From assembly GCF_000521505.1 (NCBI RefSeq), contig NZ_CP003915.1, positions 806,001 through 870,000 on the forward strand: a stretch of DNA of 64,000 bases. Reading direction: 5' to 3'. The notes under the pieces are model-generated. The model did no database searches, was not told the DNA's origin, and saw only the letters and a program-made list of their open reading frames with translations. The position numbers and the translations under genes were made by a program. Source of the stretch: Advenella mimigardefordensis DPN7. GTDB lineage: Bacteria; Pseudomonadota; Gammaproteobacteria; Burkholderiales; Burkholderiaceae_B. This document shows, piece by piece, positions 40,193 through 48,458 of the stretch; positions within the stretch are counted from its first letter, which is position 1, and each line of letters starts with the position of its first letter.

Positions 40193-41656
40193 TTACATCT
40201 TTTTCGCGTGGCTTTGTTTGGGTACCGTGATGACGATAGAGAGGATGGCGGCAATGACCATAAGCAGGTTCACGGCCAGGGCAAAAAAACCGGCTTCGCG
40301 TACCGCCAGATTATCTTGTCGACCCACATAGCTGATCACGCCTTCGATCCACGATACGGCGCTGTTATCGCCCGACAGAGACGTGAATACGGCGGCGGAG
40401 ATGGCGACCCCGAAAGAGGCACCCAGAGACGAGGCCATTTTGTAGATGCCCGCGCCGGCGCCGGCCTGATCAGCTGGCAGGTTGGAGAGTGCCGCATCGG
40501 TCGACGGCGTGGCATAAAATGCCAGACCCAGACCAAACAATGCGTAAGAGACAATCGCAAGCAGTTTGTAGGTATCCAGCATGACATGGGTGGCCATCAG
40601 CAACAGAATGGCGACGCCGACGACCAGTGTGCCCCAGATCATGGGCTTACGGGGGCCGAAGCGTTGCAATAATTTTTCCCCGACACGGATAAATGTCACG
40701 ATGACAATGGCGTAGCCCAGTGTCAGCAGCCCGGTTTGCTGGGCGTCCATATTGCCACCCAGCTGCAGCAATGTCATGGACACAATCAGCATGCCGGCTA
40801 CACCGTTGAGCAGAAAGTTGGAAATGGTGGCGCCGGTGTAGGTCATGTTGCGGAATAGTCCGAAATTGACAAAGGCATTTGCATTGTTACTTTCTACGCG
40901 TATAAAAACGAAGCCGAACACAATGGCGACTGCCAGCAGGGCGAGCGACGTGGCGCTGCCCCAGCCGAATTTTCCACCCTGGGTGGCAAACACCTGCAGC
41001 GCCACCATTGCGATCATGAAGGTGACAATGCCGCGCAGATCCAGTTTGAAGCCGTCTTTGGCCTGCGCACGGCTTTCAGGTGTGCCGCGAACCATCAGCA
41101 TCCCGATGAGGGAGAGCACCGCGGCGGCCCAGAAAATGGAGCGCCAGCCCAGGTTCTGCGCCATCAGCCCGCCGAACAGGGCGGCGAAACCAGATCCGCC
41201 CCACGAGCCCATGGACCAGAGCGATACCGCACGCTGCCGACCGGCGCCATCCCAGTAAGCTTTGACCAGCGCCAGCGATGCCGGCATGATGAAAGCGCCG
41301 GAAAGACCCTGGCAGATCCGTCCGAGCATAAGCAAGGCAGCGCCTGTCGGACCGGAGGGCGCCACCGCGACCAGCAGTGAGCCGGCGATCGAGAAAATGA
41401 AGCCCCACTGGACAACCCGTACCCGACCGTAGCGATCTGCCAGGCCACCCATGACCACGATGAAAATACCGGAGAACAGGGCGGTGATCGAGACTGCGAT
41501 ATTCATGACCGTCGGCTGGATGCCGAGATCCTTAGCCATGATCGGGGAAATATTCAGGGTGGTCTGGGCAAACAGCCAGAAGGCCAGCACGCCCATGATA
41601 ATGCCGAAAAGGAGACGATCGCTCCCCTGGTATGGTGTGCTTGTATGTGTACTCAT
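40193..41656 (-). CDS. DHA2-type MFS transporter
   Basis: A 487-residue, 14-helix major facilitator. The loop motif GLADRYGRVRVVQWG and GRICQGLSGAFIMPASLAL place it with DHA2 drug/proton antiporters (EmrB/QacA-like). It is upstream of the amidohydrolase on the same strand, so a shared transcript and a catabolic rather than a drug role are possible. The substrate is unknown. Confidence 0.88.
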   Translation of the reverse strand: MSTHTSTPYQGSDRLLFGIIMGVLAFWLFAQTTLNISPIMAKDLGIQPTVMNIAVSITALFSGIFIVVMGGLADRYGRVRVVQWGFIFSIAGSLLVAVAPSGPTGAALLMLGRICQGLSGAFIMPASLALVKAYWDGAGRQRAVSLWSMGSWGGSGFAALFGGLMAQNLGWRSIFWAAAVLSLIGMLMVRGTPESRAQAKDGFKLDLRGIVTFMIAMVALQVFATQGGKFGWGSATSLALLAVAIVFGFVFIRVESNNANAFVNFGLFRNMTYTGATISNFLLNGVAGMLIVSMTLLQLGGNMDAQQTGLLTLGYAIVIVTFIRVGEKLLQRFGPRKPMIWGTLVVGVAILLLMATHVMLDTYKLLAIVSYALFGLGLAFYATPSTDAALSNLPADQAGAGAGIYKMASSLGASFGVAISAAVFTSLSGDNSAVSWIEGVISYVGRQDNLAVREAGFFALAVNLLMVIAAILSIVITVPKQSHAKKM

Positions 41657-42068
41657 GCGTGATCCTTAAGCGATGATGTTGATTGCGCTTGTACTGTCAG
41701 TCTCAAGGCGATAAGTCACTATATATTTTATTTGAAAAAGCAACTTAATATTTATCAACAGTTCGTGGATCTGCTGGATTGTTTGCTGCGATATGTGATT
41801 GCACCCGAATGATGAAAAATGTCACTTGTCATCGTGCTGGTTACGGGCCGCCAGCTATGCCTGGCAAATCATGGAGGGTCTTATGGGCTTATCGGAACTG
41901 CCATAAAGTTAGGTCCATAAAGGCAGGTCCATAAAGGCAGGTAATCGTTGCCAGTAAGGCACGCAGGCGCAGGTGTTGAATAAGTGATGTTCGGCCGACA
42001 CCTGTGTGGATGGCGGATGCTGCGGGCATCGAACCATGCCCGCAGCTTGCGTTGTCTGTGTTTTCGGA
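41657..42068. other. 412-bp gap with a 14-bp tandem repeat
   Basis: No gene is seen between the co-directional TPP enzyme and DHA2 transporter genes. The most striking content is a three-copy tandem repeat at 41901-41942. The stretch just upstream of the transporter (41,700-41,780) is AT-rich and probably carries its promoter. Confidence 0.5.
41901..41942. repeat. three tandem 14-bp repeats
   Basis: CCATAAAGTTAGGT, CCATAAAGGCAGGT and CCATAAAGGCAGGT follow each other without gaps; the first differs at two bases. It could be a regulator-binding array or a simple slippage product. Confidence 0.85.
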
Positions 42069-43757
42069 TTATTGCGACTGCGCCTGTTCCGCCGCCGCGC
42101 GCAGTTGATCCAGCGTGGCGGTGGGCGTAATGGCTTGCGGGTCGATCAGGCAGTGCAAAATCGCGGGTTTGCCGCTGGCCACTGCCCGCTCAAATGCCGG
42201 GCCGAATTCTTCGTTTTTTTCCACCCGTTCGCCATGGCCGCCAAACGCCACGGCATAAGCGGCAAAGTCCGGATTCTGCAGGTTCGTGGCACTGACGCGG
42301 CCAGGATAGTGCTTTTCCTGGTGCATGCGTATCGTACCGTACATGCCGTTGTCAAATATCAGCACAATAATATTCAATCCGTACTGTACGGCAGTGGCGA
42401 ACTCCTGGCCATGCATCAGAAAGCAGCCGTCGCCGGCAAAGCAGACAACCTGTCGCTGCGGCATCACGCGCTTGGCACCGACTGCTGCAGGGGCGCCATA
42501 GCCCATTGAGCCGGATGTGGGGGCCAGTTGCGTATTGAAGTGATTGAAGCGGTGAAAGCGATGCAGCCAGGTGGCGTAGTTGCCGGCACCGTTGGTCAGA
42601 ATGGCATCCGGCTCCAGATGACTTTCCAGGTATTCCATGACTTTACCCATTTGCAGGGCGCCGGGTGTATTCACAGACTGCGGATTACTCCACTCCAGAT
42701 AAGTGGCATGGGCGGCATCGACATCGTTTTTGCGCAAGTCCTGGCTGCTTGCGGCGAGTTCGACAGCGGCCTTGCCAAACTGCGCAGGCGTCGCGTTGAT
42801 GGCCAGTGCGGCCTGATATACGCGGTTCAGTTCCTGGCTGTCCGGGTGCACATGGATCAGCGTCTGTTTCGGTACCGGGATGTCCAGCAGTGTGTAACTT
42901 TGTGAGGCGATTTCCGACATGCGTCCGCCTACCAACAGAATCACGTCGGCTTCCTGCGCCATTTTGAGCAGTTTCGGATTGATGCCCAGGCCGATATCAC
43001 CCACGAAATTCGGATGCGACGAAGGGAACAGATGCTGACGCCGGAACTGGACTGCTACCGGCAACTGCTGCTGTTCGGCAAAACGTATGAAATCATTGAC
43101 GGCTTCCTGTGTCCAGCGCGAGCCGCCGAGAATGGCCAGCGGCTTTTTTGCACCAGCCAGCAGCGTGGCCATTTGTGTTATTTGTTCAGGAACCGGGGCT
43201 GATTCTACCGGTTCTACTCTTGGTGCGTCCGCGACGCTGGCCATTTGCACCAGCATGTCTTCGGGCAGGGCGATGACAACGGGGCCGGGACGACCGGACA
43301 TGGCGACGTGAAAAGCGCGGGCGATCAGTTCAGGAATGCGGGCCGCATCATCGATTTCCGTGGTCCATTTTGTCTGTGTGCCAAAAACGGCGCGGTAGTC
43401 CACTTCCTGAAACGCTTCGCGCTCGCGCATCCCGGTTTCAATCTGCCCGACAAAGACGATAAGCGGCGTTGAATCCTGCTTGGCAATGTGGATGCCGGCC
43501 AGGGCGTTGGAGATGCCAGGCCCGCGGGTGACCATGCAGATGCCGGGCCGGCCGGTGAGCTTGCCGTGGGCTTCCGCCATCATGGCCGCGCCGCCTTCCT
43601 GGCGACACACCGTGACGTTAATACTGGCGTCGTGCAACGCATCCAGAACGGCCAGGTAACTCTCACCTGGCACACAAAAGACATGATCTACGCCCTGACG
43701 GACGAGTTGATCGACGATAATATCTCCACCGGGACGACTCTGGCTGTTGTTTTGCAT
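42069..43757 (-). CDS. thiamine-pyrophosphate enzyme, acetolactate synthase-like
   Basis: A 562-residue protein with the three TPP-enzyme domains. The catalytic Glu is in CRQEGGAAMMAEA, the central domain carries ILGGSRWTQEA, and the C-terminal TPP motif runs from GDGCFLMHGQE to FDNGMYG. It resembles the large subunit of acetolactate synthase, but no small subunit is adjacent and several related enzymes (oxalyl-CoA decarboxylase, benzoylformate decarboxylase, sulfoacetaldehyde acetyltransferase) share the fold. It is divergent from a Bug receptor gene, so a role in catabolism of an imported organic acid is plausible. Confidence 0.85.
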   Translation of the reverse strand: MQNNSQSRPGGDIIVDQLVRQGVDHVFCVPGESYLAVLDALHDASINVTVCRQEGGAAMMAEAHGKLTGRPGICMVTRGPGISNALAGIHIAKQDSTPLIVFVGQIETGMREREAFQEVDYRAVFGTQTKWTTEIDDAARIPELIARAFHVAMSGRPGPVVIALPEDMLVQMASVADAPRVEPVESAPVPEQITQMATLLAGAKKPLAILGGSRWTQEAVNDFIRFAEQQQLPVAVQFRRQHLFPSSHPNFVGDIGLGINPKLLKMAQEADVILLVGGRMSEIASQSYTLLDIPVPKQTLIHVHPDSQELNRVYQAALAINATPAQFGKAAVELAASSQDLRKNDVDAAHATYLEWSNPQSVNTPGALQMGKVMEYLESHLEPDAILTNGAGNYATWLHRFHRFNHFNTQLAPTSGSMGYGAPAAVGAKRVMPQRQVVCFAGDGCFLMHGQEFATAVQYGLNIIVLIFDNGMYGTIRMHQEKHYPGRVSATNLQNPDFAAYAVAFGGHGERVEKNEEFGPAFERAVASGKPAILHCLIDPQAITPTATLDQLRAAAEQAQSQ

Positions 43758-43879
43758 GAGTGTTCTATAATTTCAGTTGTGAAAGGAATGCTGTCCATGA
43801 TTCCAAATCCGCGTGTTGCTTGTTTCGCGCGCATCATCACAGACAACATCATCATTGTAAAGTATAGGCGATATAGAAC

Positions 43880-44875
43880 ATGAATTTAACTCAGAAAGCT
43901 TTTTTCCCCCGCGCTTTGTCGTTCGCGGCCGGCCTGGGATTGCTGGCGGCGGTAAATACGGCGTCTGCGCAGGAAGAAGCATATCCATCGCAACCCGTGA
44001 CCGTATTGGTCGGCTTCGCTGCCGGCGGCACGACAGACGTACTGGCCCGTATTGTGGCCAAGGGCCTGGGCGACGAACTTGGCCAGAGCTTCGTGGTTGA
44101 AAACAAACTGGGTGCAGGCAGCAATATTGCGACCGACCAGTTGCTGCGTAAAAAACCAGACGGCTACACGCTCATGATGATGGCTGTGACCACTACGATC
44201 AACCAGACGCTGTACAAAAACGCCCGGTTCAATATTGAGAAGGATATTGAACCTATCGTTCTGGTAGCCAAAGTCCCCAATATCCTGGTTGCCAGCAACA
44301 AAACGCCCTATAACAATGTGAAAGAATTTGTAGACTACGCCAAGGCCAATCCTGGTAAGGTCAATTATGGCTCTTCTGGTGCCGGTACATCTATTCACCT
44401 GGCGGGCGAGCTGTTCAAGCAGCAGGCGGGTATTGATATGCTCCACATTCCGTTCAGCGGTAGTGGCCCGTCCATGACCGCACTGGTCGGTGGGCAGACC
44501 GACGTGGTATTCGAGAATATGCCGGCTGCCGTACCGCAAGTCAAGGCAGGCAAGATCAAGGCCTTTGCCGTAACGACAGACAAGCGCTCGGAGGCCTTCC
44601 CCGATGTGCCTACGCTGAAAGAGTCTGGCTATCCACAGTTTAATGTGTCTTCATGGTTTGGTCTGGTGGCGCCTAAAGGGACACCCAAGCCTATCGTCGA
44701 TAAAATCAATGCAACCGTGGAAAAAATTCTGGCCAGGCCCGATGTGATCAAGCAACTTGAAGGCTTGGGTGCGACCGCAGAAAAGAACACACCGGCAGAG
44801 TTTGCTAAATTTGTTTCTGATGAAACCCAGACCTGGGGTGATGTGATTCGCAAGGGCAATATTTCAATTGACTAG
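43880..44875 (+). CDS. Bug-family (TctC-like) periplasmic solute-binding receptor
   Basis: A 331-residue exported protein with a signal peptide ending near TASAQEE. The hallmarks VTVLVGFAAGGTTDVLARIVA and KPDGYTLMM are present. Bug proteins bind carboxylates and related acids and are very numerous in Alcaligenaceae. No TctA/TctB membrane genes adjoin, so it is an orphan receptor as is common. It is divergent from the TPP enzyme and followed by a strong terminator. Confidence 0.93.
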   Translation: MNLTQKAFFPRALSFAAGLGLLAAVNTASAQEEAYPSQPVTVLVGFAAGGTTDVLARIVAKGLGDELGQSFVVENKLGAGSNIATDQLLRKKPDGYTLMMMAVTTTINQTLYKNARFNIEKDIEPIVLVAKVPNILVASNKTPYNNVKEFVDYAKANPGKVNYGSSGAGTSIHLAGELFKQQAGIDMLHIPFSGSGPSMTALVGGQTDVVFENMPAAVPQVKAGKIKAFAVTTDKRSEAFPDVPTLKESGYPQFNVSSWFGLVAPKGTPKPIVDKINATVEKILARPDVIKQLEGLGATAEKNTPAEFAKFVSDETQTWGDVIRKGNISID

Positions 44876-45460
44876 CCCGGCAGCAGCGGGTGTGTGACGG
44901 CCGGCGGCTTTTGGTTTTGGCGCACAACAGAAACGGCAACAGGACAATCGGTTCCTGTTGCCGTTTTTCATTGTTTTTCGCCAGCTTAAGCAGGCTGCGC
45001 GAATTTTCCGGAACAACTGCGTGTTCGTTAATCGTTCTGATGGATTGTTATTGAATGAGCGGCGTTGCCGCCAACATCGGTGATATTTGAAACAAAATGG
45101 CCGTGCGCTGTCCATGTTTTGTTGGAGCTGTGGCCTGAAAAAAGCGGGGAGTGCGGTAGCGTTGGCAACTTATTGTCGCGTGCCCGTTACAGGCAATAGG
45201 CTACGAGGAGTACTGTCAGAGAGACATCAATGGATTGCGGCGGCAATGGTGCCCCAGCATCCCTGACTATACGGTCAGATTGCTCATTCCGGCATATCAT
45301 CCGCCTGCATCACAGCAGCTGTCCGGCCACTGTGGGTTCAATTGCAGGCAGATGCGCCGTCAGTCAATCACCCGTTTGGCGTACGATCACGTTCGCCACA
45401 TTTATTACTGCTACTTCGATTGTGCGTACCCGCGTTCAATATCGCAGGAACGATCAGCTA
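44876..45460. other. 585-bp gap after the Bug gene
   Basis: Apart from the terminator at 44931 no gene or RNA is recognised. Open frames on the plus strand around 45,230-45,730 have no family resemblance and run antisense to a better-supported small gene. Confidence 0.4.
44931..44968 (+). terminator. factor-independent terminator of the Bug receptor gene
   Basis: AAACGGCAACAGGA and TCCTGTTGCCGTTT form a perfect 14-base stem around an 8-base loop, followed by T's. Confidence 0.92.
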
Positions 45461-45703
45461 TTACCAGCTGAAACCACCTTCAGAATCAGTGTCATCAATC
45501 GCTTTTTCTGTTTCCTTGATCATGTCATACATCATGACACCAGCAGCGGCCACAGAGGTGGCGATGGCTTTGATCAGTCCGGTCAGGCTCATAGCGCGTT
45601 CTTCGTTGATTGCATTGTTGATCAATTCACGCTCCATGGAATCGCTGAAAGCAAGTTCAGGGGCGTCGCTCATTGCAAGGGCGTTTTTCATAGAAATGTT
45701 CAT
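45461..45703 (-). CDS. small hypothetical protein with an amphipathic/hydrophobic helix
   Basis: An 80-residue frame starting at an ATG with AAGGAA nine bases upstream, a good ribosome site. The N-terminal half is polar and predicted helical (SMERELINNAINEERAMSL), residues 41-58 are hydrophobic (LTGLIKAIATSVAAAGVMM), and the tail is acidic and ends GGFSW. I recognise no family. It is divergent from a pseudo-receiver/Fis regulator gene about 160-230 bases away. Base composition is less GC-rich than the neighbours. It could be a small membrane-associated or secreted peptide. Confidence 0.6.
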   Translation of the reverse strand: MNISMKNALAMSDAPELAFSDSMERELINNAINEERAMSLTGLIKAIATSVAAAGVMMYDMIKETEKAIDDTDSEGGFSW

Positions 45704-45932
45704 GGTGTTGGGTTCCTTAAATGACTGTAAAAACTAGGTATAAACCATTATAGGGTTAACCCTAGTAATAAGCAAGGGCACCGGTGCTTTATGTCATGTA
45801 CTGCAACAAATCCGTTGTTTTTTCAGCAAAAACAGTTACTTAACCGTAATTGCCCCAGTGTGACAAGTGCGAATTGTCGCTAGTCGGGAGCGCCTTTATT
45901 CTGTACGTTTTGTTACACAGAGAGACTTCAAG

Positions 45933-46913
45933 GTGAAAGAACGACTGGACTGCGCCCTTATCAAAATCCCCGGCTGCGAACCACTGGCAGAAACGTTGCT
46001 CAGGCAGGACCGCTTACCTAACGCTCGCCTGCATTTCAGTCTGATAGAACCCTCCCCCCGAGCGGAACAAGGCTCATTTCCGTCAGTCTCGATGCTGCAG
46101 GACATGACTTATTCCCTGCGCCATTTTGATGCGATCTGTCTGCCCGTCTCGTCGGCCTCGCTGGTCTGGACCCGTTTATTACTGCAGCAAACGCGTATTG
46201 AACAGCATCGTCCCATTTTTGTGCTGGGATTGGCGTTGCGTCCCATTGGGCTGATCGATCTGCTCGAGCTCGGTGTCGTTGATTTTGCCTTATGGCCATG
46301 TGAGCCGGAGGAAATCCGTGTCAGGCTGTTGCGTGCCTTGCATGAACTTCGGGGGCTTCAGGCGCGTCTTCCCTCATTGCTGGGCGACAGCGTTAATCCG
46401 CAGCAATATGCCGTTCACGATTCGGCCATGGCGTATCAGGCTGAATATGGCCCCGCGCCTGCCTCTGCCGCTGTGGGTGCGTTGCATCTTGCTGCAGACA
46501 AATCGGGGCTGCCATTATTGCCGGGCTTCAAACGTCCCGTTGGTCGCATGCCCGTTACCACAATGATGGGCGTTACCGCAGGTGCAAATGGCATCCTGCC
46601 GCCTGTTTCGCTTTTACGTCGGATGGGGGGCGGGCTTGCTCATGCAGGCAAGTCGGTCAGCACCTATCCGACAGTGCTCAGCGTCCCCAGGGTCTGCTGT
46701 CAGGAAATCGCGCAATATCCCGAAGGCTTTCAGCAACTGAAATCGGTCGTGGTTGCCCAGTTTGAACGCACTTATCTTACGCATGCGCTGGCGCGCAGCA
46801 AGGGAAATATCGCCCTGGCAGCGCGCAATTCCCACAAACATCGCCGGGCATTCTGGGCGCTCATGTGCAAACATCAGATCAGTGCCGAACCGTTTCGCGA
46901 CAATGGTATTTGA
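45933..46913 (+). CDS. orphan regulator: degenerate receiver domain plus Fis-type HTH
   Basis: A protein of about 326 residues. The N-terminal 130 residues follow the receiver pattern (FDAICLPVS, then PIFVLGLALR, then LGVVDFALWPCEPEEIRVRLLRAL), but the phospho-accepting Asp and switch Lys positions do not carry those residues; the KP turn reads WP. The last 50 residues form a Fis-like helix-turn-helix (LTHALARSKGNIALAARNSHKHRRAFWALM). The middle is low-complexity. GTG at 45933 is preferred over GTG at 45867, but neither start is certain. It looks like a phosphorylation-independent DNA-binding regulator. It is divergent from the 80-residue protein gene. Confidence 0.65.
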   Translation: MKERLDCALIKIPGCEPLAETLLRQDRLPNARLHFSLIEPSPRAEQGSFPSVSMLQDMTYSLRHFDAICLPVSSASLVWTRLLLQQTRIEQHRPIFVLGLALRPIGLIDLLELGVVDFALWPCEPEEIRVRLLRALHELRGLQARLPSLLGDSVNPQQYAVHDSAMAYQAEYGPAPASAAVGALHLAADKSGLPLLPGFKRPVGRMPVTTMMGVTAGANGILPPVSLLRRMGGGLAHAGKSVSTYPTVLSVPRVCCQEIAQYPEGFQQLKSVVVAQFERTYLTHALARSKGNIALAARNSHKHRRAFWALMCKHQISAEPFRDNGI

Positions 46914-47039
46914 GTTGCAGTGGTATCTGGCGGCAAACCGCTACATGTTAAGGGAGCGGTCAGCGGCCATTCTTACACCAGGTACGATACAATCTGTCCG
47001 GTAAGAAAATCATAGATTTATAGATATTAAAGGTTCCCG

Positions 47040-48113
47040 ATGGCTTTTCCGGTTTTGCAGAACGATGTTTTCCTGCGCGCACTGCAGCGCCAGCATGTTC
47101 CCTATACGCCTGTATGGTTAATGCGTCAGGCGGGACGATACCTTGCTGAATATAATGAGACGCGTGCCAGGGCGGGGTCGTTCCTGGGGCTGGCCAAAAA
47201 TCCGGATTTTGCCACAGAGGTTACGTTGCAGCCCCTGGCCCGCTTCCCTCTGGATGCCGCCATTCTGTTTTCCGACATCCTCATGCTGCCCGATGCCATG
47301 GGACTCGGCCTGGATTTCGTTGCGGGTGAAGGTCCTCAGTTTGCACGCCCTGTGCGCACTCAGCAGGATGTTGAACAGCTTGCCGTTCCAGACATGAACC
47401 AGTTGCGTTACGTGTTCGACGCCGTCAGTCAGATCCGCCAGTCGCTCAACGGAAGCGTTCCCCTGATCGGCTTTGCGGGTAGCCCCTGGACAGTTACATG
47501 TTATATGGTCGAAGGACGGGGTTCCACAGATTATCGGCAAATCAAAACCATGATGTATGCGCAGCCTGCAATGCTGCATCGTATTCTGGAGGTCACCGCC
47601 CAGGCGACGGCGCAGTATCTGAACGAGCAAATTCGCGCAGGCGCCCAGGCCGTCATGATTTTTGACAGTTGGGGCGGCGTCCTCGCCGATGGCCTCTATC
47701 AGCAATTTTCGCTTGCGTATATCACTCAGGTGATCAGCCAGCTGAATCGCACTCAGGATGGTGTTGTGGTGCCGGTCATTGCATTTACAAAGGGGGGCGG
47801 ATTATGGCTGGAAGACATCGTTAGCAGCGGTTGCGATGCGATCGGACTTGACTGGACGGTCAATCTTAAACAGGCCCGTGAACGGGTAGGTGATCGTGTT
47901 GCATTGCAGGGCAATATAGATCCCATGGCGCTGTTTGGAACTGAATCCGCCATTCGTCACGAAGTGCGGCGCGTCATTGACGACTTCGGACCGGTTACAA
48001 ATGGCGGCCATATATTCAATCTTGGTCACGGTATTTCACAATTTACACCGCCCCAGAATGTGTCAATTCTGGTGGATGAAGTGCACAGTTATAGTTCAGG
48101 CAAACATGGCTGA
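47040..48113 (+). CDS. hemE: uroporphyrinogen decarboxylase
   Basis: Removes four carboxyl groups from uroporphyrinogen III in haem synthesis. The 357-residue protein has [20 protein letters not shown] near the N-terminus and the conserved [15 protein letters not shown]. The catalytic Asp lies in [13 protein letters not shown]. The C-terminal [11 protein letters not shown] is complete. AAAGG precedes the ATG. Confidence 0.96.
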   Translation: MAFPVLQNDVFLRALQRQHVPYTPVWLMRQAGRYLAEYNETRARAGSFLGLAKNPDFATEVTLQPLARFPLDAAILFSDILMLPDAMGLGLDFVAGEGPQFARPVRTQQDVEQLAVPDMNQLRYVFDAVSQIRQSLNGSVPLIGFAGSPWTVTCYMVEGRGSTDYRQIKTMMYAQPAMLHRILEVTAQATAQYLNEQIRAGAQAVMIFDSWGGVLADGLYQQFSLAYITQVISQLNRTQDGVVVPVIAFTKGGGLWLEDIVSSGCDAIGLDWTVNLKQARERVGDRVALQGNIDPMALFGTESAIRHEVRRVIDDFGPVTNGGHIFNLGHGISQFTPPQNVSILVDEVHSYSSGKHG

Positions 48114-48293
48114 TGCTAAGTTGTGCACAGATGTCAAGCTGATGTTGTTTTTGGACAAACTGCTGTAACACTACGGACTTGTATTTTAAGTTATTGAAAT
48201 TTAAGAAATTAGTTTATGAATATTTCGATATGAAATAAATTTGATCCTTCATTTCTTTTCAATAGTTTTTTTGTAATATAGTTTTCCCCAAAG

Positions 48294-48302
48294 TTATCCA
48301 CA
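48294..48302 (+). promoter_or_regulatory. DnaA-box consensus TTATCCACA
   Basis: A perfect match to the DnaA 9-mer, next to an AT-rich tract and 157 bases upstream of priA. Only one box was found by eye, so it is more likely a regulatory or titration site than an origin. Confidence 0.5.
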
Positions 48303-48376
48303 GGCCGTGGCGGTTAATTAATAAGTGATGTCGGGTACTTGCTTTAAAGCAGAAAGCTACGAAATCACTTTAAGTA

Positions 48377-48407
48377 TTGACATGGATATGTAACTTAAAG
48401 GTAATAC
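48377..48407 (+). promoter_or_regulatory. candidate priA promoter
   Basis: TTGACA (48377-48382) is a perfect -35 element; TAATAC (48402-48407) is the best -10 but with 19-bp spacing, longer than ideal. Confidence 0.4.
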
Positions 48408-48412
48408 TCAAA

Positions 48413-48433
48413 CAGGTGGCATAACGCCATCTG
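48413..48433 (+). promoter_or_regulatory. hairpin in the priA leader
   Basis: CAGGTGGC and GCCATCTG pair over eight positions (one G-T) around ATAAC, ending 25 bases before the priA start, so it would lie in the 5' untranslated leader. Confidence 0.4.
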
Positions 48434-48458
48434 TCTTCACTTCTTTCAGGAAATACGC

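Larger units (their letters stand above)
48114..48458. other. 345-bp AT-rich gap between hemE and priA with a DnaA-box match
   Basis: No gene is seen. The stretch 48,165-48,300 is strikingly AT-rich for this chromosome. It ends at a perfect DnaA-box consensus TTATCCACA (48294-48302). A promoter candidate and a hairpin lie closer to priA. Confidence 0.6.

Noticed and set aside
45230..45737. Plus-strand frames opposite the 80-residue small gene
   Set aside because: No ribosome site or recognisable segments; the minus-strand gene has a good AAGGAA site and a sensible helix pattern.
48165..48302. AT-rich tract and DnaA box considered as a replication origin
   Set aside because: Only one box, no dnaA/dnaN/gidA neighbours and no clear array of 13-mers; better seen as a regulatory site.
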